From Rhodopseudomonas_A palustris_F (GTDB lineage Bacteria > Pseudomonadota > Alphaproteobacteria > Rhizobiales > Xanthobacteraceae), in the NCBI RefSeq assembly GCF_000013745.1, contig NC_007925.1, positions 1,054,001-1,118,000 of the forward strand: a DNA stretch of 64,000 bases, in the 5' to 3' direction. The notes below the pieces were generated by a model. That model saw only the letters and a program-made list of their open reading frames with translations, searched no databases and had not been told where the DNA came from. Shown one piece after another: positions 36,101-45,532 of the stretch. Position 1 is the first letter of the stretch; every line of letters begins with the position of its first letter. A program made the translations under genes and the position numbers.

Positions 36101-36185
36101 ACGCCGAGCGGTAGGCGGCGGAGGCCACCGCGCTGGAGCCGGATTTGCGGCCAATGACCTTGACGTGAAGATGATAGATCGCCAT
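33177..36185 (-). CDS. traA: Conjugative relaxase/helicase TraA (MobQ type)
   Basis: A 1002-residue bifunctional protein that nicks at the transfer origin and unwinds the strand. The start MAIYHLHVKVIGRKSG is the normal N-terminus. The relaxase domain (1-220) has the nicking-region Tyr in SAAYRSASRLRD and the histidine triad motif PKPHAHVMLTMR. The helicase part shows Walker A GHAGTGKSAM, Walker B DVLVIDEAGMV, DPQQLQAI and the C-terminal ATIHKAQGMTVDRTHV. A long charged tail follows. It is intact. The traC/traD-like pair diverges from it, and oriT probably lies in 36186-36357. Confidence 0.93.
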   Translation of the reverse strand: MAIYHLHVKVIGRKSGSSAVASAAYRSASRLRDDRLERSYDFSAKRGVVHSEVMLPENAPQAWRDRERLWNDVESFEVRKDAQLAREVEFALPRELTQRQGIELAHDFVQSEFVDQGMIADVNVHWDMAEDGMPKPHAHVMLTMRAVNENGFGPKIRDWNRTEMVERWRERWAEIANQRLAELDIDARIDHRSLEAQGIGLEPQSQIGATAQRIESQGIEGRGIEAATNVADRAEMHRQIARGNGARIIADPSIALDAITQQQSTFTQRDMAKFAHRHSDGIDQFNQVIGTMRGAPDLVELGKDGRGEDRFTTRDMIETEQRLHRATELMAERDRHEVQDADRLAARARAEARGLMLSAEQADALAQVTNGRDLGVVVGHAGTGKSAMLGVAREAWEAAGYEVRGVALSGIAAENLASGSGIASRTIASLEHGWAQGRDLLSARDVLVIDEAGMVGTRQLERVLSHAAEAGAKVVLVGDPQQLQAIEAGAAFRSIFDRHGGAEIGEVRRQRQDWQRDATRDLANGKIGHALDAYRSHGMVHAAPTREDARKNLIDRWDRDRQASPDRSRIILTHTNDEVHALNAAARERMRAAGDLGEDVRVTVERGARSFATGDRVMFLQNERGLGVKNGTLGAIEHVSQQSMSVCIDDGRSVEFDLKDYNRIDHGYAATIHKAQGMTVDRTHVLATPGLDAHASYVALSRHRDGMELHYGRDDFTSQDRLTRTLSRDRAKDMASDYDRVDPVQNYAERRGITFRARVAEIVRKIVPERVRGMFDGLRPPTVPAPEARSEPERESAAAAVRRTTDDAPGRTVAADSDAALRQARTKALIRHARAVDMIFEMQQQGGKASPEQVKELQEARKEFEEVRPYGSHDAEAAYKTNPELAEQAASGNPARAIRALQLETELRTAPARRADRFVERWHKLDQTSQRQYQAGDMSGYKTTRASMGVMAKSLERDPQLESILANRRAELGIQMESGRRLSAALAFAHGIDIGRGRGIGI

Positions 36186-36357
36186 CGCGATCAGATCATT
36201 GCCACGGCGAAGCGCACGTCGGAACGACGTATAAGCGCGCCCTCCCTCGAAAAAATCTCGGGAGGGACTACGCCGTCTCAAACCGTCCCGGTGATCCTAA
36301 AGCATTCCGGCTCGCCCTCAACTATCATCGCTGCATCGACAACATGTGGAGACGACG

Positions 36358-36684
36358 ATGCGCAAGCCACGCGACTTTGATGCCGAACTGAAGGCGCTGG
36401 AAGAAAAGACCAGAGACCTCAAAACCCGCAAGGTGCAGCAACTCGGCGAACTGGTGATCGCCACCGGTGCCGATGTTCTCGACGCCGACGAACTGGCCGG
36501 CGCGCTGATCGTGTTGGCCGAAACCAAGGATGCCGGAAAGAGGGAGGCATGGGCGAAGCGCGGGGCCGCGTTCTTTCAATGCGGGTCGCGCCGATCTGCA
36601 CCGGCATCTGACCGCGACACGGGCGGCGCTCCTTCACATCCGGGCGGCGCGCAACCGCCATCAAGCGGCGCTGGCACGGCATGA
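36358..36684 (+). CDS. traC: TraC-like conjugal transfer accessory protein
   Basis: A 108-residue protein beginning MRKPRDFDAELKALEEKTR, the small TraC-type protein encoded opposite TraA on Ti-like and related elements. The helical Lys/Glu-rich N-terminal part (RKVQQLGELVIATGADVLDADEL) is conserved. After AWAKRGAAFFQ the sequence becomes Ser/Gly/Pro-rich. GGAGACGACG precedes the start. Such proteins are thought to help the relaxosome. It ends 1 bp before the TraD start. Confidence 0.8.
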   Translation: MRKPRDFDAELKALEEKTRDLKTRKVQQLGELVIATGADVLDADELAGALIVLAETKDAGKREAWAKRGAAFFQCGSRRSAPASDRDTGGAPSHPGGAQPPSSGAGTA

Positions 36685-36685
36685 T

Positions 36686-36955
36686 ATGCGCAGTTGGCAG
36701 GTCGAGCGGCGCAAACGCACGCGGCGTCTGATCGAATTGGGGGGCCTCGTCGTCAAAGCTCGTGTCGTGGACCTGAGCGGCGATGATCGCGCTATTATCC
36801 TCGGCGCGCTGCTCTGGATGGCAGACAAGCTCAAAAGCAATCAAGGCGAACACGCCCGAGCGCTCTGGGCCGCAATGGGAAAGAAGGCATTCGCTTTGGA
36901 ACGGGCGACAGAAAAGCCCACCATCCCGCAGGAATGGCCGCGAGATCGGGCATGA
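36686..36955 (+). CDS. traD: TraD-like conjugal transfer accessory protein
   Basis: An 89-residue protein starting MRSWQVERRKRTRRLIELGG, with the family block GGLVVKARVVDLSGDDRAIILGALLWMADKL. This is the small TraD paired with TraC and TraA, not the large VirD4-type coupling protein also called TraD. The longer open frame upstream is a shadow of traC. No further transfer genes follow, consistent with a mobilizable element. Confidence 0.8.
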   Translation: MRSWQVERRKRTRRLIELGGLVVKARVVDLSGDDRAIILGALLWMADKLKSNQGEHARALWAAMGKKAFALERATEKPTIPQEWPRDRA

Positions 36956-38409
36956 CCGATTGCGGGCGACGCGGAGACCCGGAATATCGCGGCGCTGCCC
37001 GCCATAGCGCGGTTTGGCGCCGACCGGAAGGCCACCGTGCAACACCCGCGGCCCCTGAGCTGCTCGAAGCTCCCATCTTCGAGCGATGCCTCGCAAAGCG
37101 GTTGATTGTAAATCGGCGCATGTTTCGACGCTGACCGGTACGCTAAGCGATTGATCGAATTCCCGCTGGATGGATCAATCTCGACGCCTATTCACATTCG
37201 ATTAGCAGCAGCGGTCGGTATGGCTCGATTTCAGACATCTGCAGAGACTCAATTGACATGATCTCCTTGAAGGATTTCAATTGCGTCGTTGTTGAGATCA
37301 TCGGGAACATGTGATCTATAAGATGTTTGTCCAACGGTCGCGAATTCCGGAGCCAGTTTGTTCTCAGAAGGCGTGCCAGATGTGTCTGCGGTCATTCTTG
37401 TCGTCAAGAACGAGAGGCTCCAGCGAATGCGGAAATCGGCCGCCAGCGCCAATACCTTCTCCATCTCGGTTGAACGCAGTCGAGAACATCTAGCAATACA
37501 TGCGGGCCAACCGGCTCTCAAACCGCGTTCTCGAAACCTATGACGCCATCGTCGATACGGCCTGCGAGGCATGGCAAATCCTCATCCCAGCCAGACACAA
37601 TTACATCAATCGGGATGCGAGCGTGGGCACATGTCGGTCAATCTCAATGACCGTTGGGTATAAGGATGCTTGGCCTCGCGGATCACATAGCCCAGGATAA
37701 CAGTTTCCAGGACTGGCCGACCAAAGCATGGAAACCGCGTACGATTTGCCGGGTTGATGGCGGTGCGCCGCGAGCGCGGTGTTCCGGATGAGAGTTCGAG
37801 CCAACCTGCCTGCGCCAACACGCACGTTGAGACCGACTGGGCCAGCAAAAAGCGAAGCGCTTCTTCGACGCGGGCCTCAAAGTGCTGATCTCGTCGATTA
37901 TGCAGGGGATATCTGCTCTTTCGAGGAATGGAGCACAAGCGCGAATCCGTCGGTCGCGTGCCCCTTGTGCGTGAATTGAGTTTGCCACGAACGACCGGGT
38001 CCTTGTGATCGCTGAGCCAATTGCATTCCGGTAGGATAGATCGGTGTTCCACATGGAGCAATCGGGTGCCCGGGCGTTGAGCGAGCAATAGGACGCCTCT
38101 CCGTACAGCCACCCGGCCGAATGTCGTTCAAGCAACTAAAGTCGCGCATATCATCGGTGTTCCTCGTGTAGCCGGCCTAGAAACTCGCGCCATCGCTCTC
38201 CCCATTCTGGATGCGCGTCTTCTCAAGAAAATCGACGTGCGCGTGCGCTGCTTAGAGGCGGCGATAGTACTGTCCACGCTCTTGGGCAACACGGGCTCGG
38301 TGTCGATTTTAGCGCAGTTGACCTGCCCAAGGCGAGACACGTTTAAGCTCAGCCGGGGCGCTTAGTTAGAGCGGCGAGAGCGGAGCTTCCGTAGCCGCCG
38401 CCGAGCCCC
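36956..38409. other. 1.45-kb stretch without a confident gene
   Basis: Only short frames on both strands, none with a convincing start and recognisable domain. Several frames carry protein-like pieces that stop and resume in other frames, for example around 37600-38130 on the minus strand. This suggests decayed genes. No RNA gene or repeat array was seen. Confidence 0.5.
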
Positions 38410-38745
38410 CTATCGAAAGCGCCTCCGTGTGGCCTTCTTCTTCACTGCCGCAAAGCCCGACTGCCGGCGCGCCGTCCACTCCATTGCCAGCGCCTGCAAC
38501 GCGGCATGCTCTTCGTCCCGCAACGCGACGAGCTGGGCCTCTCGATCATCCCGGCTATGCTCCCGGCGCCAAGGCTGCTGCGGTCCCCTTTTCCTTCGTC
38601 GCGCGGCAGTCGTCATCTTCGCGGCGAATATGCTTGGTTCGCCGTCTTGGCCTACCCGGACAATCGCGCCCGCGCGGCTTACAAAACTGCGTCGGTCCTT
38701 TGCCATCAATTTCACAACGCGATCCGAGAGCACCATTTCAGACAT
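38410..38745 (-). CDS. Small basic hypothetical protein
   Basis: A 111-residue Arg/Lys-rich protein starting MSEMVLSDRVVKLMAKDRRS. It contains FVSRAGAIVRVGQDGEPSIF and a helical section DDREAQLVALRDEEHAALQALA, and ends KKKATRRRFR. The composition suggests nucleic-acid binding. The ribosome site is weak and no family is recognised. Confidence 0.4.
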   Translation of the reverse strand: MSEMVLSDRVVKLMAKDRRSFVSRAGAIVRVGQDGEPSIFAAKMTTAARRRKRGPQQPWRREHSRDDREAQLVALRDEEHAALQALAMEWTARRQSGFAAVKKKATRRRFR

Positions 38746-39210
38746 CCTCGCGCACGCATTGCGGCCGAAAACTCACCGGTGCTCAGGTGCTTTAGCATAC
38801 GAACTGCAGTTCAGTAACCAGACAGCTATGTCAGTGAAGCATTCCGAATCTTCCTCGGCGTGGCGCACTCAATTTAGGTAGCAACGGATTTGTAGACCCT
38901 AACTCAGGCAACCTAACTCCTGTCGACCCTCAGTATCAGCCGGCACGCTATTACCGCCGCTTGCGCCGCCCTCAACGTTGCCAGAACAAGAATAGCGCCG
39001 CCCCACGAACACACACCTATCAATGCCTATCGAGAGAGTTGAGACACGTACCAGCCGGCTGCGATTCACCATTACTTTAGGTCTCTGTTGCCTTTTTATC
39101 GCACTGTTGCAAAATCGCTTACGAGGAGTGCCTCCGGATGGATTGCGTCTGTTTCAAGACGGAGCCTCTGCTATTAATCCGATCGAGCTTTGTTGCTAAC
39201 GGGGACCACT
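38746..39210. other. Upstream region of the three-gene unit
   Basis: 465 bases with no convincing gene. The sequence is AT-richer than the core genome. It must contain the promoter of the coiled-coil/membrane/HExxH genes, but no single -35/-10 pair stands out. Confidence 0.4.
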
Positions 39211-39609
39211 ATGGAAGACGAGCTAACACATTATCTGAAACGTGCATTGTCAGAGGTAACCGCCAATCTGCAACGCTTGTCAGAGGCGACCGACAAGTTG
39301 TCTGCCAAGCTTGACGACCGGTTCGATGGCCTGAAAGAGGGCGCCGACAATCTTCGAGAAGAATTTGGCTCTCTTCGAGACGAATTCGACCTCTCGCGGC
39401 ACAAAACAGAGGATTGGCATAAGCACATACAGAGAGATGTTGACCTATTGCGCGCTGACGCGGCTATGGAAGTGCAGCGTCAGTTGCGACCGCTGAACGG
39501 GCGTATTTTTGATACATCGACGAGGCCAGCGTCTCAGGCAATACCCGTGAGCAACGGGCACGGATCCGATACGTCCAAACTGAAGCGCGCTCCTTTTCGT
39601 TGGGGCTGA
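39211..39609 (+). CDS. Coiled-coil protein, gene 1 of the HExxH unit
   Basis: A 132-residue protein starting MEDELTHYLKRALSEVTANL after GGGGACCACT. Residues 1-75 are a long heptad-like coiled coil (LQRLSEATDKLSAKLDDRFDGL, then NLREEFGSLRDEFDL). A Ser/Thr/Pro-rich tail follows. No membrane segment is present. It is 16 bp from the membrane-protein gene, so it is probably a cytoplasmic partner that oligomerises or senses. Not matched to a known family. Confidence 0.65.
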   Translation: MEDELTHYLKRALSEVTANLQRLSEATDKLSAKLDDRFDGLKEGADNLREEFGSLRDEFDLSRHKTEDWHKHIQRDVDLLRADAAMEVQRQLRPLNGRIFDTSTRPASQAIPVSNGHGSDTSKLKRAPFRWG

Positions 39610-39625
39610 TTTATTGTGATGTGGC

Positions 39626-40771
39626 GTGACCGGGCGCCAAGATCCTTCACTGCCCCCCCCCTTTGTTGTGTGGCGGCGCGTTGATCGTCAATTCGGGACG
39701 TTTGATCCGAAACATTCAGCGTCGCGATACTATCTGGTGCCTCATGCGGTCCATTACCATTTATTGGCGCATGCGTTAGTTCAAAGTCTTGGCCTATTTT
39801 CCATATTCTCTGTCGTTCCCGCGCAGGCGATCCCTGGCGTAGCGCCGCTCTTCCTGTGGTTTACATTTCTCATACTATTTCTGGCTTCTGCAATGGGCGT
39901 TAGCGCACTTATAAGTGCGATGCTGAACGGCTCATCCACCCAGCCAATCAGTGCGCTCTTACTGCTTTGTTCGACGAAAGCACGCCGTGAGTATGAAAGC
40001 TGCTTTCCGTCATTCCCCTCTAACCATGCTGGAGGTCTCATTCGTTATCAGTCCCGGCTTGGTCGTAAGATTGGACCGATTAGTCAAGAAACCATCTATT
40101 GGGTAGGAAGGCTATTCCGAGGCAATGAAGCGCGGACTCGTTGGCCAATCAAAATGACAAATGTTGTGGTGCGACGGCTGCGGAAATGCCTTCGGTCGGA
40201 TTGTCTAGCTAGCACGGCGTCTGAAAACACCGCCAAACTGCGTTCACTTGAGTTAAGACGAGAAGATAGTCGCCTTTTTGCATTGTCGGCATTTGCGATC
40301 GTTAGTTGCTTCGTGCCACTACAGCGCAATCGCAAGACAATGGCATCTGCGAGAATAGAGTTCATACTGAGTTATCTTAGTCCTGTTCTTTTTGGATTTG
40401 CGCTCTGCATCGCAACGTTCTTGATGTATCCAATAATCCAAGCGATTTCGCCTCCTGCATCGGCTAGCGGCTCCTGCAACCAATCTCAGTCGTTGAGCAA
40501 GATGCCATTCATGCTTTGCATCACGCTTTGGTTCTTTCAAAGCCTTTGGTATTCAGTATCAACACTCAAGCAGGATTTTTCGCAACAGTTCAAAAGCTAT
40601 TTCAACGCTCGGCCGTTTCCGAATTCAATGACGGCGTTTGGCAATTGGCAAATGTCGCATGCGCCAGACTTAGTGAAGTTTGCAGAAGAAAAGTGGCTAC
40701 CAGCGCTCGTAGCAACGGTCATTACCGGCCTTGCATCACTCTATGCGGCGTTCTTGCAGAGCCTTGGCTGA
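39626..40771 (+). CDS. Multi-span membrane protein, gene 2 of the HExxH unit
   Basis: A 381-residue inner-membrane protein with a GTG start. Hydrophobic segments: a pair at about residues 50-100 (LFLWFTFLILFLASAMGVSAL), a weaker one around residue 220, one at IEFILSYLSPVLFGFALCI, one at MPFMLCITLWFFQSLWY and one at the C-terminus (LPALVATVITGLASLYAAFL). A basic cytoplasmic loop of about 100 residues lies after the second. No transporter or channel family is recognised. Lies between a coiled-coil protein and a giant HExxH protein, all in one direction. Confidence 0.65.
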   Translation: MTGRQDPSLPPPFVVWRRVDRQFGTFDPKHSASRYYLVPHAVHYHLLAHALVQSLGLFSIFSVVPAQAIPGVAPLFLWFTFLILFLASAMGVSALISAMLNGSSTQPISALLLLCSTKARREYESCFPSFPSNHAGGLIRYQSRLGRKIGPISQETIYWVGRLFRGNEARTRWPIKMTNVVVRRLRKCLRSDCLASTASENTAKLRSLELRREDSRLFALSAFAIVSCFVPLQRNRKTMASARIEFILSYLSPVLFGFALCIATFLMYPIIQAISPPASASGSCNQSQSLSKMPFMLCITLWFFQSLWYSVSTLKQDFSQQFKSYFNARPFPNSMTAFGNWQMSHAPDLVKFAEEKWLPALVATVITGLASLYAAFLQSLG

Positions 40772-40826
40772 CTGTCGAAAACTAGTGTGTAATCATCGAG
40801 CTGTGTTTTAGAAGGAAGCGTGTGAA

Positions 40827-43800
40827 GTGTCGCCCTCTTACTCCGCAAGATCCATGGCAATCGTAAGTTGGATGGATGCTTTTGAGCGTATCGATACGCT
40901 AATGCTGGAGGTTCGGCACATTCAAGAGACCGTGTCGAGTCACCTCGGAGTCGCAGAATTCTATCAGCCTCTCGAACTTGAGGACCGCTACCTTTGGGGG
41001 CGCTACAGTACCAATTCCGACACCGACGGCATTGATTGGTGGCCGATTCTTCCCAACTTATCTTCGTTAAAGAATGGCTGCGAAACCCTTTCGCAACTTT
41101 GGTGTCTTGAATTTCCCGGCGCCAATCTAGCATCCATAGATGCCGATAGCCTCGTTGACGACGAGGCGATAACAAAGATCTACGGGAGCTGGTCCGATTG
41201 CAATGAAGTCAAGAAAGTCTCTGCAAGTCTTATAAAGAAGCGACGCCATATATCAGAAAGGAATCTGCTTTCCGCTATCGACGAAAGGCTGTACGAATCT
41301 CTTCGATATCTGCAGCTTCTGAAAAGGGACTCTGTTCGAGACAAACTAGTGCTAGCCTGTCGGGGTTGGCAGGCATTTCATCAGACGGCGTGTGTTACGT
41401 CAGACTCAATAGCCGAGTTTCTGCTTGTTCGCCGGGTCGTGCTGTTCATGTTGCATCAAAGACTTGAGGCATTTCGTGATGTTCAATCCTGTGTGCAAGA
41501 AATCCTCAATTTGTCATTGGAGCGCGATCCTATTCCAACGGTTCGTCGACGGCGTGATCAGGGCATCTATACAACCGACCTTGCAGATCTATGCCGTTTC
41601 ATTTCGATTGATCTAGCTCAGTATTTCAATTTTTTGAATGGTATTGAAGACGACTACGGATACGTACGTCTGGATGAGGAAATCGAGTATCTCGTGCACC
41701 GCTACACAGGATACTTTACATCCGTTGCCCGCACCGAAGTTGTTAAAGACGGCGTAGAAGATGCAACGCACATCCGAGCGGGGTTCATTCGTTCGTCGTT
41801 TTGGATGCCTGAACGGCCTGATCTTCAACCAATCATAGCCCATGAAGTAGCGCATCTTCTCATCAATAAGCACTTTGACAACCTTACGCCGACCTCGCTT
41901 GACCGGCGCTACGACGCGTTCTCTCGCCTATTGAGACAGCTTTCGCATATTCTTGAGTGCTATGCCTCTCAGTTCCAGTTCTTCGAGTTATCTTGGCGGA
42001 GGAGAGAAGATCTTGGGCTTGAATGTGCAGTCGATATGGCAAGCATCGCAGTTCACGGGACTTCCTATCTATTTGCTCATTTTCTAGAGCTAGTTGGTGC
42101 GGGCTGCGAAGACCTATTCGAAGTATCGGGGAGCGACTCATCGTTCCGCAGCGCATCAGAGATTCACGTCGAGCAAATAACCGCGATGCGCGGGCAGATT
42201 CCAGAGTGGTACCTTCGTTTGTCAGTGGCTCGTGCATTCGGCGCGGCTCTAACCGAAGAATTGCGACATAGCGAGAGCAAATTGGACAATGTTGTCCTGG
42301 AAGGTGCGCGAGACCTTGTTGAGTTCACGGCGAACAAGCTTTTAGAATGGATGGACGGCGACCAGAGGGAAGACTGGCGCCTTTGGCTCGAAATGTGCCG
42401 TGTCATCGAGGAGATGATCGCGAGCTCTGACCTGGGGCCGCAGACAAACGAATGGAGAACCAAGCGTGGGAAGCATGACGAATATTGGCGCCGAGAAAAG
42501 ATCGCGCCATTGCACCGGCACACTCAGACGCTCGACAATATAGTCTCGTCCGCGTGCGTTGGTATGTGGTTTGATCGTCTGCTCAAGCAGCCGCGAATGT
42601 TAGGAAACTATCTTTGTAGTAATCCTCTTACCAATTCTATGGACCCGAGACGAGAGATTAGCATTCTTTTCGGACAGCTCTATTTGGGAGCGACCCACTT
42701 TGTGAAAGCATCCGAGCTGCGGATGTTCCAGCGTCTGATAGATATCCCGTGGCAGTGTGCTGTTTTGACAGCGCGTGATCTGTTAGGAACGCCAATCAGC
42801 GAGGAGCACGGCACCCCTCGCCAGTATTGGATGACGGCGTTCCATGAATTTGGTTGGCTAGGGAGAGACCTTTACCATTACGCGCTTGAGTTTGTTATTT
42901 GGTTCGAGCGCTCTCCCGTCGTGCGACTCAAGGCTGTTTTGCGGTGGCTCGATGAATTGTTGGAGGAGATTAAACCCTATTTGGCCACTGCGGATGACGA
43001 TAGGCTTGCCAGAGCCCTTCACGACATGATCAATTTAGCGATCACCAATGAAGCAGCATCGGAGTCAGACGGAGAGCTTCGAGATCTAATTGATGAATGG
43101 CCGAAGAATAGTTCTGAAGTCATCGATCGAGTCGCAGGCATTCGCGCTGGCTGGTTATGTCGTGAGCATACTGACTGCAATTTCCCGGATTCAATTCGTG
43201 CGCAGAGGTATCGCCATGTGTTGGAGTTTGCAGCAACTCATAAGTTGAGTGAAATCGGGAGTAAACTGGAGGCCGGCGTTCGGAACGTTGTTACGTCAAA
43301 CGACAGACGACCGATAGAATTGCGGGATAAGATACTGATAAGGGATCCTGTCGCACGAGCATTCAATGACGTAATTCAGGTAATTCACTATTTGGCAGTT
43401 CGACCGGAGATCAACGTTAGAGCTGGTGTCGTTCGACACCATCCGGCATCCCAAACCTGGGCCGAAGTATTTTCTAAGTTTTTGGACGTGCCTACGCAGG
43501 CTCGAAAGAGAGCGGGAGGGGATTACCGAGTGATCCCGGGGCTGATCGCCGCGCGATCATTCAACATCGATCGCATTTCGCTGGACTACTTTGAACACGA
43601 AATGGGTGAGAATGCATCTTTTCGGCTCGGGCATGATCCAGAGAACTGCTGGAAGGAAGGCCGCAAGTTGCTGGCCAAACCGTGGGGGCGAGATGGCTGC
43701 ACCGCGCCGTCTGGAACGGATGGGAGAGAGTACTACGGTCAAGCGCTTTCCTCTACATTGCTCGGTCGGTTCGATCGCTTCGTCTTGGAAGAGGGGCGTC

Positions 43801-44828
43801 GCACCTCGCGCACTGGGTCTCCGGTGTCGCGCCGCGGAGAGGAGCTATTCACGGTCCCATTCTTTCGGCGGCAGCAACGAGGAATTCCGTTTGCTTGCAC
43901 CTTTGCCAACGAAAGCGTTGGTCGCTTGGAAGAATTCGAAGCATCTCAAAGTCCGTACCCTACAATACGAGATCCAAATGTCAGTGTTGAAAGCCAGAGG
44001 GTGCCGATCGCCACAATTAACGTTCTGCTGACGCAACGTTCGGCGAGGCTAACCTTCATCGAGCGCCTTCTTGCAGAAGACATCGTGATGAATTCGTTCG
44101 ATAGCGACTTGAGGCGGTCAATTGCGTTGCAGGGGCACGTTAGCGACGATCGGCTTATTGCGTCTCCATACCGTCATTTCCATTCTCAAGGGGATATTGG
44201 ACTACTAACGGATGGTTGGGGTGACTGTTTTTTGGTGCTGTTTTGCAACCTGAATCCCGTGGTCGTCAAAGATGGGCATAGAGCGAGCGATATTTTTTCG
44301 GCATACCTTAAAGTTGTGAGTGAAATCCGTCAGCGGTTCGAGCAAGTTGTCGATCTTCGGCGGTACATTTTCCGTGATCCATTGGTTGTGCGTAGTGAAA
44401 CGTCGTACACACCAATAGCAATGGATGTAGCTCTACTGAATCCAGAAGACTATCAAACGTCGATCTCGTTCAGATTCAAGTCATCGTTGGACGGGATGTC
44501 GCCACCAGAACGCTTCGAGGCTCACATGCGGAAGCAGCTAAAGGTGGAGGAGCTTGATGCGCTATTCTCTCTGACGAGAGTTTCCGGACGATTGGATTAC
44601 GCTATCAGTACAAAATCGGTGACTAAGGCGTCTGCAGAAGACATCTATGCGAACCTTTTCAATTCCGCAATGTCTTCATCTGGAGGAATCGCGGAGGGGC
44701 GGTATTTTAGGTATGGCGTACTATACGAGATGGTACGTAATCGAATGTTTCACACTGATAGTGCTAGCAATGGGATTGGTAAATTTATTGATAGCACGAG
44801 AACTTCGGTATCTGAGATTGCGAGCTGA
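40827..44828 (+). CDS. Giant HExxH (metallopeptidase-like) protein, gene 3
   Basis: A 1333-residue protein with a GTG start after GAAGGAAG. At residues 339-343 it reads HEVAH within PIIAHEVAHLLINKHF, the zinc-metallopeptidase motif. E399-x3-D403 in LECAVDMAS, 56 residues on, fits a gluzincin third ligand. The rest, about 930 residues, is mostly helical and charged with no domain I recognise. It lacks a signal peptide and membrane spans, so it is cytoplasmic. Low GC and an island setting suggest transfer. It may cleave a protein on cue, with the upstream membrane and coiled-coil proteins as sensor or effector; that is inference. Confidence 0.75.
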   Translation: MSPSYSARSMAIVSWMDAFERIDTLMLEVRHIQETVSSHLGVAEFYQPLELEDRYLWGRYSTNSDTDGIDWWPILPNLSSLKNGCETLSQLWCLEFPGANLASIDADSLVDDEAITKIYGSWSDCNEVKKVSASLIKKRRHISERNLLSAIDERLYESLRYLQLLKRDSVRDKLVLACRGWQAFHQTACVTSDSIAEFLLVRRVVLFMLHQRLEAFRDVQSCVQEILNLSLERDPIPTVRRRRDQGIYTTDLADLCRFISIDLAQYFNFLNGIEDDYGYVRLDEEIEYLVHRYTGYFTSVARTEVVKDGVEDATHIRAGFIRSSFWMPERPDLQPIIAHEVAHLLINKHFDNLTPTSLDRRYDAFSRLLRQLSHILECYASQFQFFELSWRRREDLGLECAVDMASIAVHGTSYLFAHFLELVGAGCEDLFEVSGSDSSFRSASEIHVEQITAMRGQIPEWYLRLSVARAFGAALTEELRHSESKLDNVVLEGARDLVEFTANKLLEWMDGDQREDWRLWLEMCRVIEEMIASSDLGPQTNEWRTKRGKHDEYWRREKIAPLHRHTQTLDNIVSSACVGMWFDRLLKQPRMLGNYLCSNPLTNSMDPRREISILFGQLYLGATHFVKASELRMFQRLIDIPWQCAVLTARDLLGTPISEEHGTPRQYWMTAFHEFGWLGRDLYHYALEFVIWFERSPVVRLKAVLRWLDELLEEIKPYLATADDDRLARALHDMINLAITNEAASESDGELRDLIDEWPKNSSEVIDRVAGIRAGWLCREHTDCNFPDSIRAQRYRHVLEFAATHKLSEIGSKLEAGVRNVVTSNDRRPIELRDKILIRDPVARAFNDVIQVIHYLAVRPEINVRAGVVRHHPASQTWAEVFSKFLDVPTQARKRAGGDYRVIPGLIAARSFNIDRISLDYFEHEMGENASFRLGHDPENCWKEGRKLLAKPWGRDGCTAPSGTDGREYYGQALSSTLLGRFDRFVLEEGRRTSRTGSPVSRRGEELFTVPFFRRQQRGIPFACTFANESVGRLEEFEASQSPYPTIRDPNVSVESQRVPIATINVLLTQRSARLTFIERLLAEDIVMNSFDSDLRRSIALQGHVSDDRLIASPYRHFHSQGDIGLLTDGWGDCFLVLFCNLNPVVVKDGHRASDIFSAYLKVVSEIRQRFEQVVDLRRYIFRDPLVVRSETSYTPIAMDVALLNPEDYQTSISFRFKSSLDGMSPPERFEAHMRKQLKVEELDALFSLTRVSGRLDYAISTKSVTKASAEDIYANLFNSAMSSSGGIAEGRYFRYGVLYEMVRNRMFHTDSASNGIGKFIDSTRTSVSEIAS

Positions 44829-44935
44829 TCGACTATTTGTTCTGATCTTGATCTTAAATTTAGGGTTTGTCCGGTGGAATGATTCATTGATGGTCGGCAA
44901 CGAGTAGTAATGGAGGGAAGCGGGCTACGGGACCA

Positions 44936-45375
44936 ACAGCGGTCTGCGACCGGGATGCAATGTGACGATATGGGCTTCGTTGGCGCATTTCAGCTTCCCG
45001 CCTATGTCGGCGCGCTCGATTTCAAGCGTCTTGATCCTCGGTATCAAGGTGCGAGATCGACGCCTGGTGTTATCGCGTCGATCGGGCGCTCAAATCAGCG
45101 TGGGACCTCGGCATTGCGGCGTTTCAACTTGCTCATCGTGCTCGCCAGCTTCGCGCGCAAGGCGTCGCCGCTCATCGTTATAGGCCCTGATGGATTGAAT
45201 AGTCGCATTCGGATTGCGACAGCTCGCCTTTCAGTCTCGCAAGCACGGCGCCTCAATGGCGTCGCGGTAGACCTTACGGCTATTGGTGCAGGATTCACTC
45301 TCCTTGTAGGCGCCACATTGCAGCCGCGCGGACCGCTTGCGATTGCCGATCGAGACCATTCCGCCGCAGGTGTTG
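44936..45375 (-). pseudogene. Fragment of a second serine recombinase
   Basis: Base-by-base similarity to 29286-29700, the C-terminal half of the intact recombinase (GGGATGCAATGTGACxATAT, then the Cys-rich region), with frameshifts and small deletions. No catalytic domain and no tRNA-like end are present. It is a relic of an earlier related integration. The bases to 45532 on its right and 44829-44935 on its left hold nothing else recognisable. Confidence 0.75.
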
Positions 45376-45532
45376 CGGCGCCGGGGGGATGTCGGGCGCG
45401 GCTTTGAAACACCAGCTATCGTTGCCGGTTTCGACGATGTCGCCGTGGAGAGTCAGTCAGGCAGTCGAGCAGCACAGCCACTGAGGAAATCGCCGATTCG
45501 TTCAGCTAAGGGCACCGGCGCGCATCGCCCAT

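Noticed and set aside
33405..36380. 991-codon frame antisense to traA
   Set aside because: Another high-GC antisense shadow; traA has full relaxase and helicase motifs.
36530..36685. Longer start for the TraD-like gene
   Set aside because: The extra 52 codons are an overlapping frame of traC; family similarity begins at MRSWQVERRKR.
37249..38350. Several 60-170-codon frames on the minus strand
   Set aside because: None has a convincing start, conserved motif or consistent frame. Probably decayed sequence.
44713..44907. 64-codon frame with two hydrophobic stretches overlapping the end of the giant HExxH gene
   Set aside because: Tempting as a small membrane effector, but it overlaps over 100 bp of the larger gene in another frame, lacks a ribosome site, and its hydrophobicity follows from T-rich codons.
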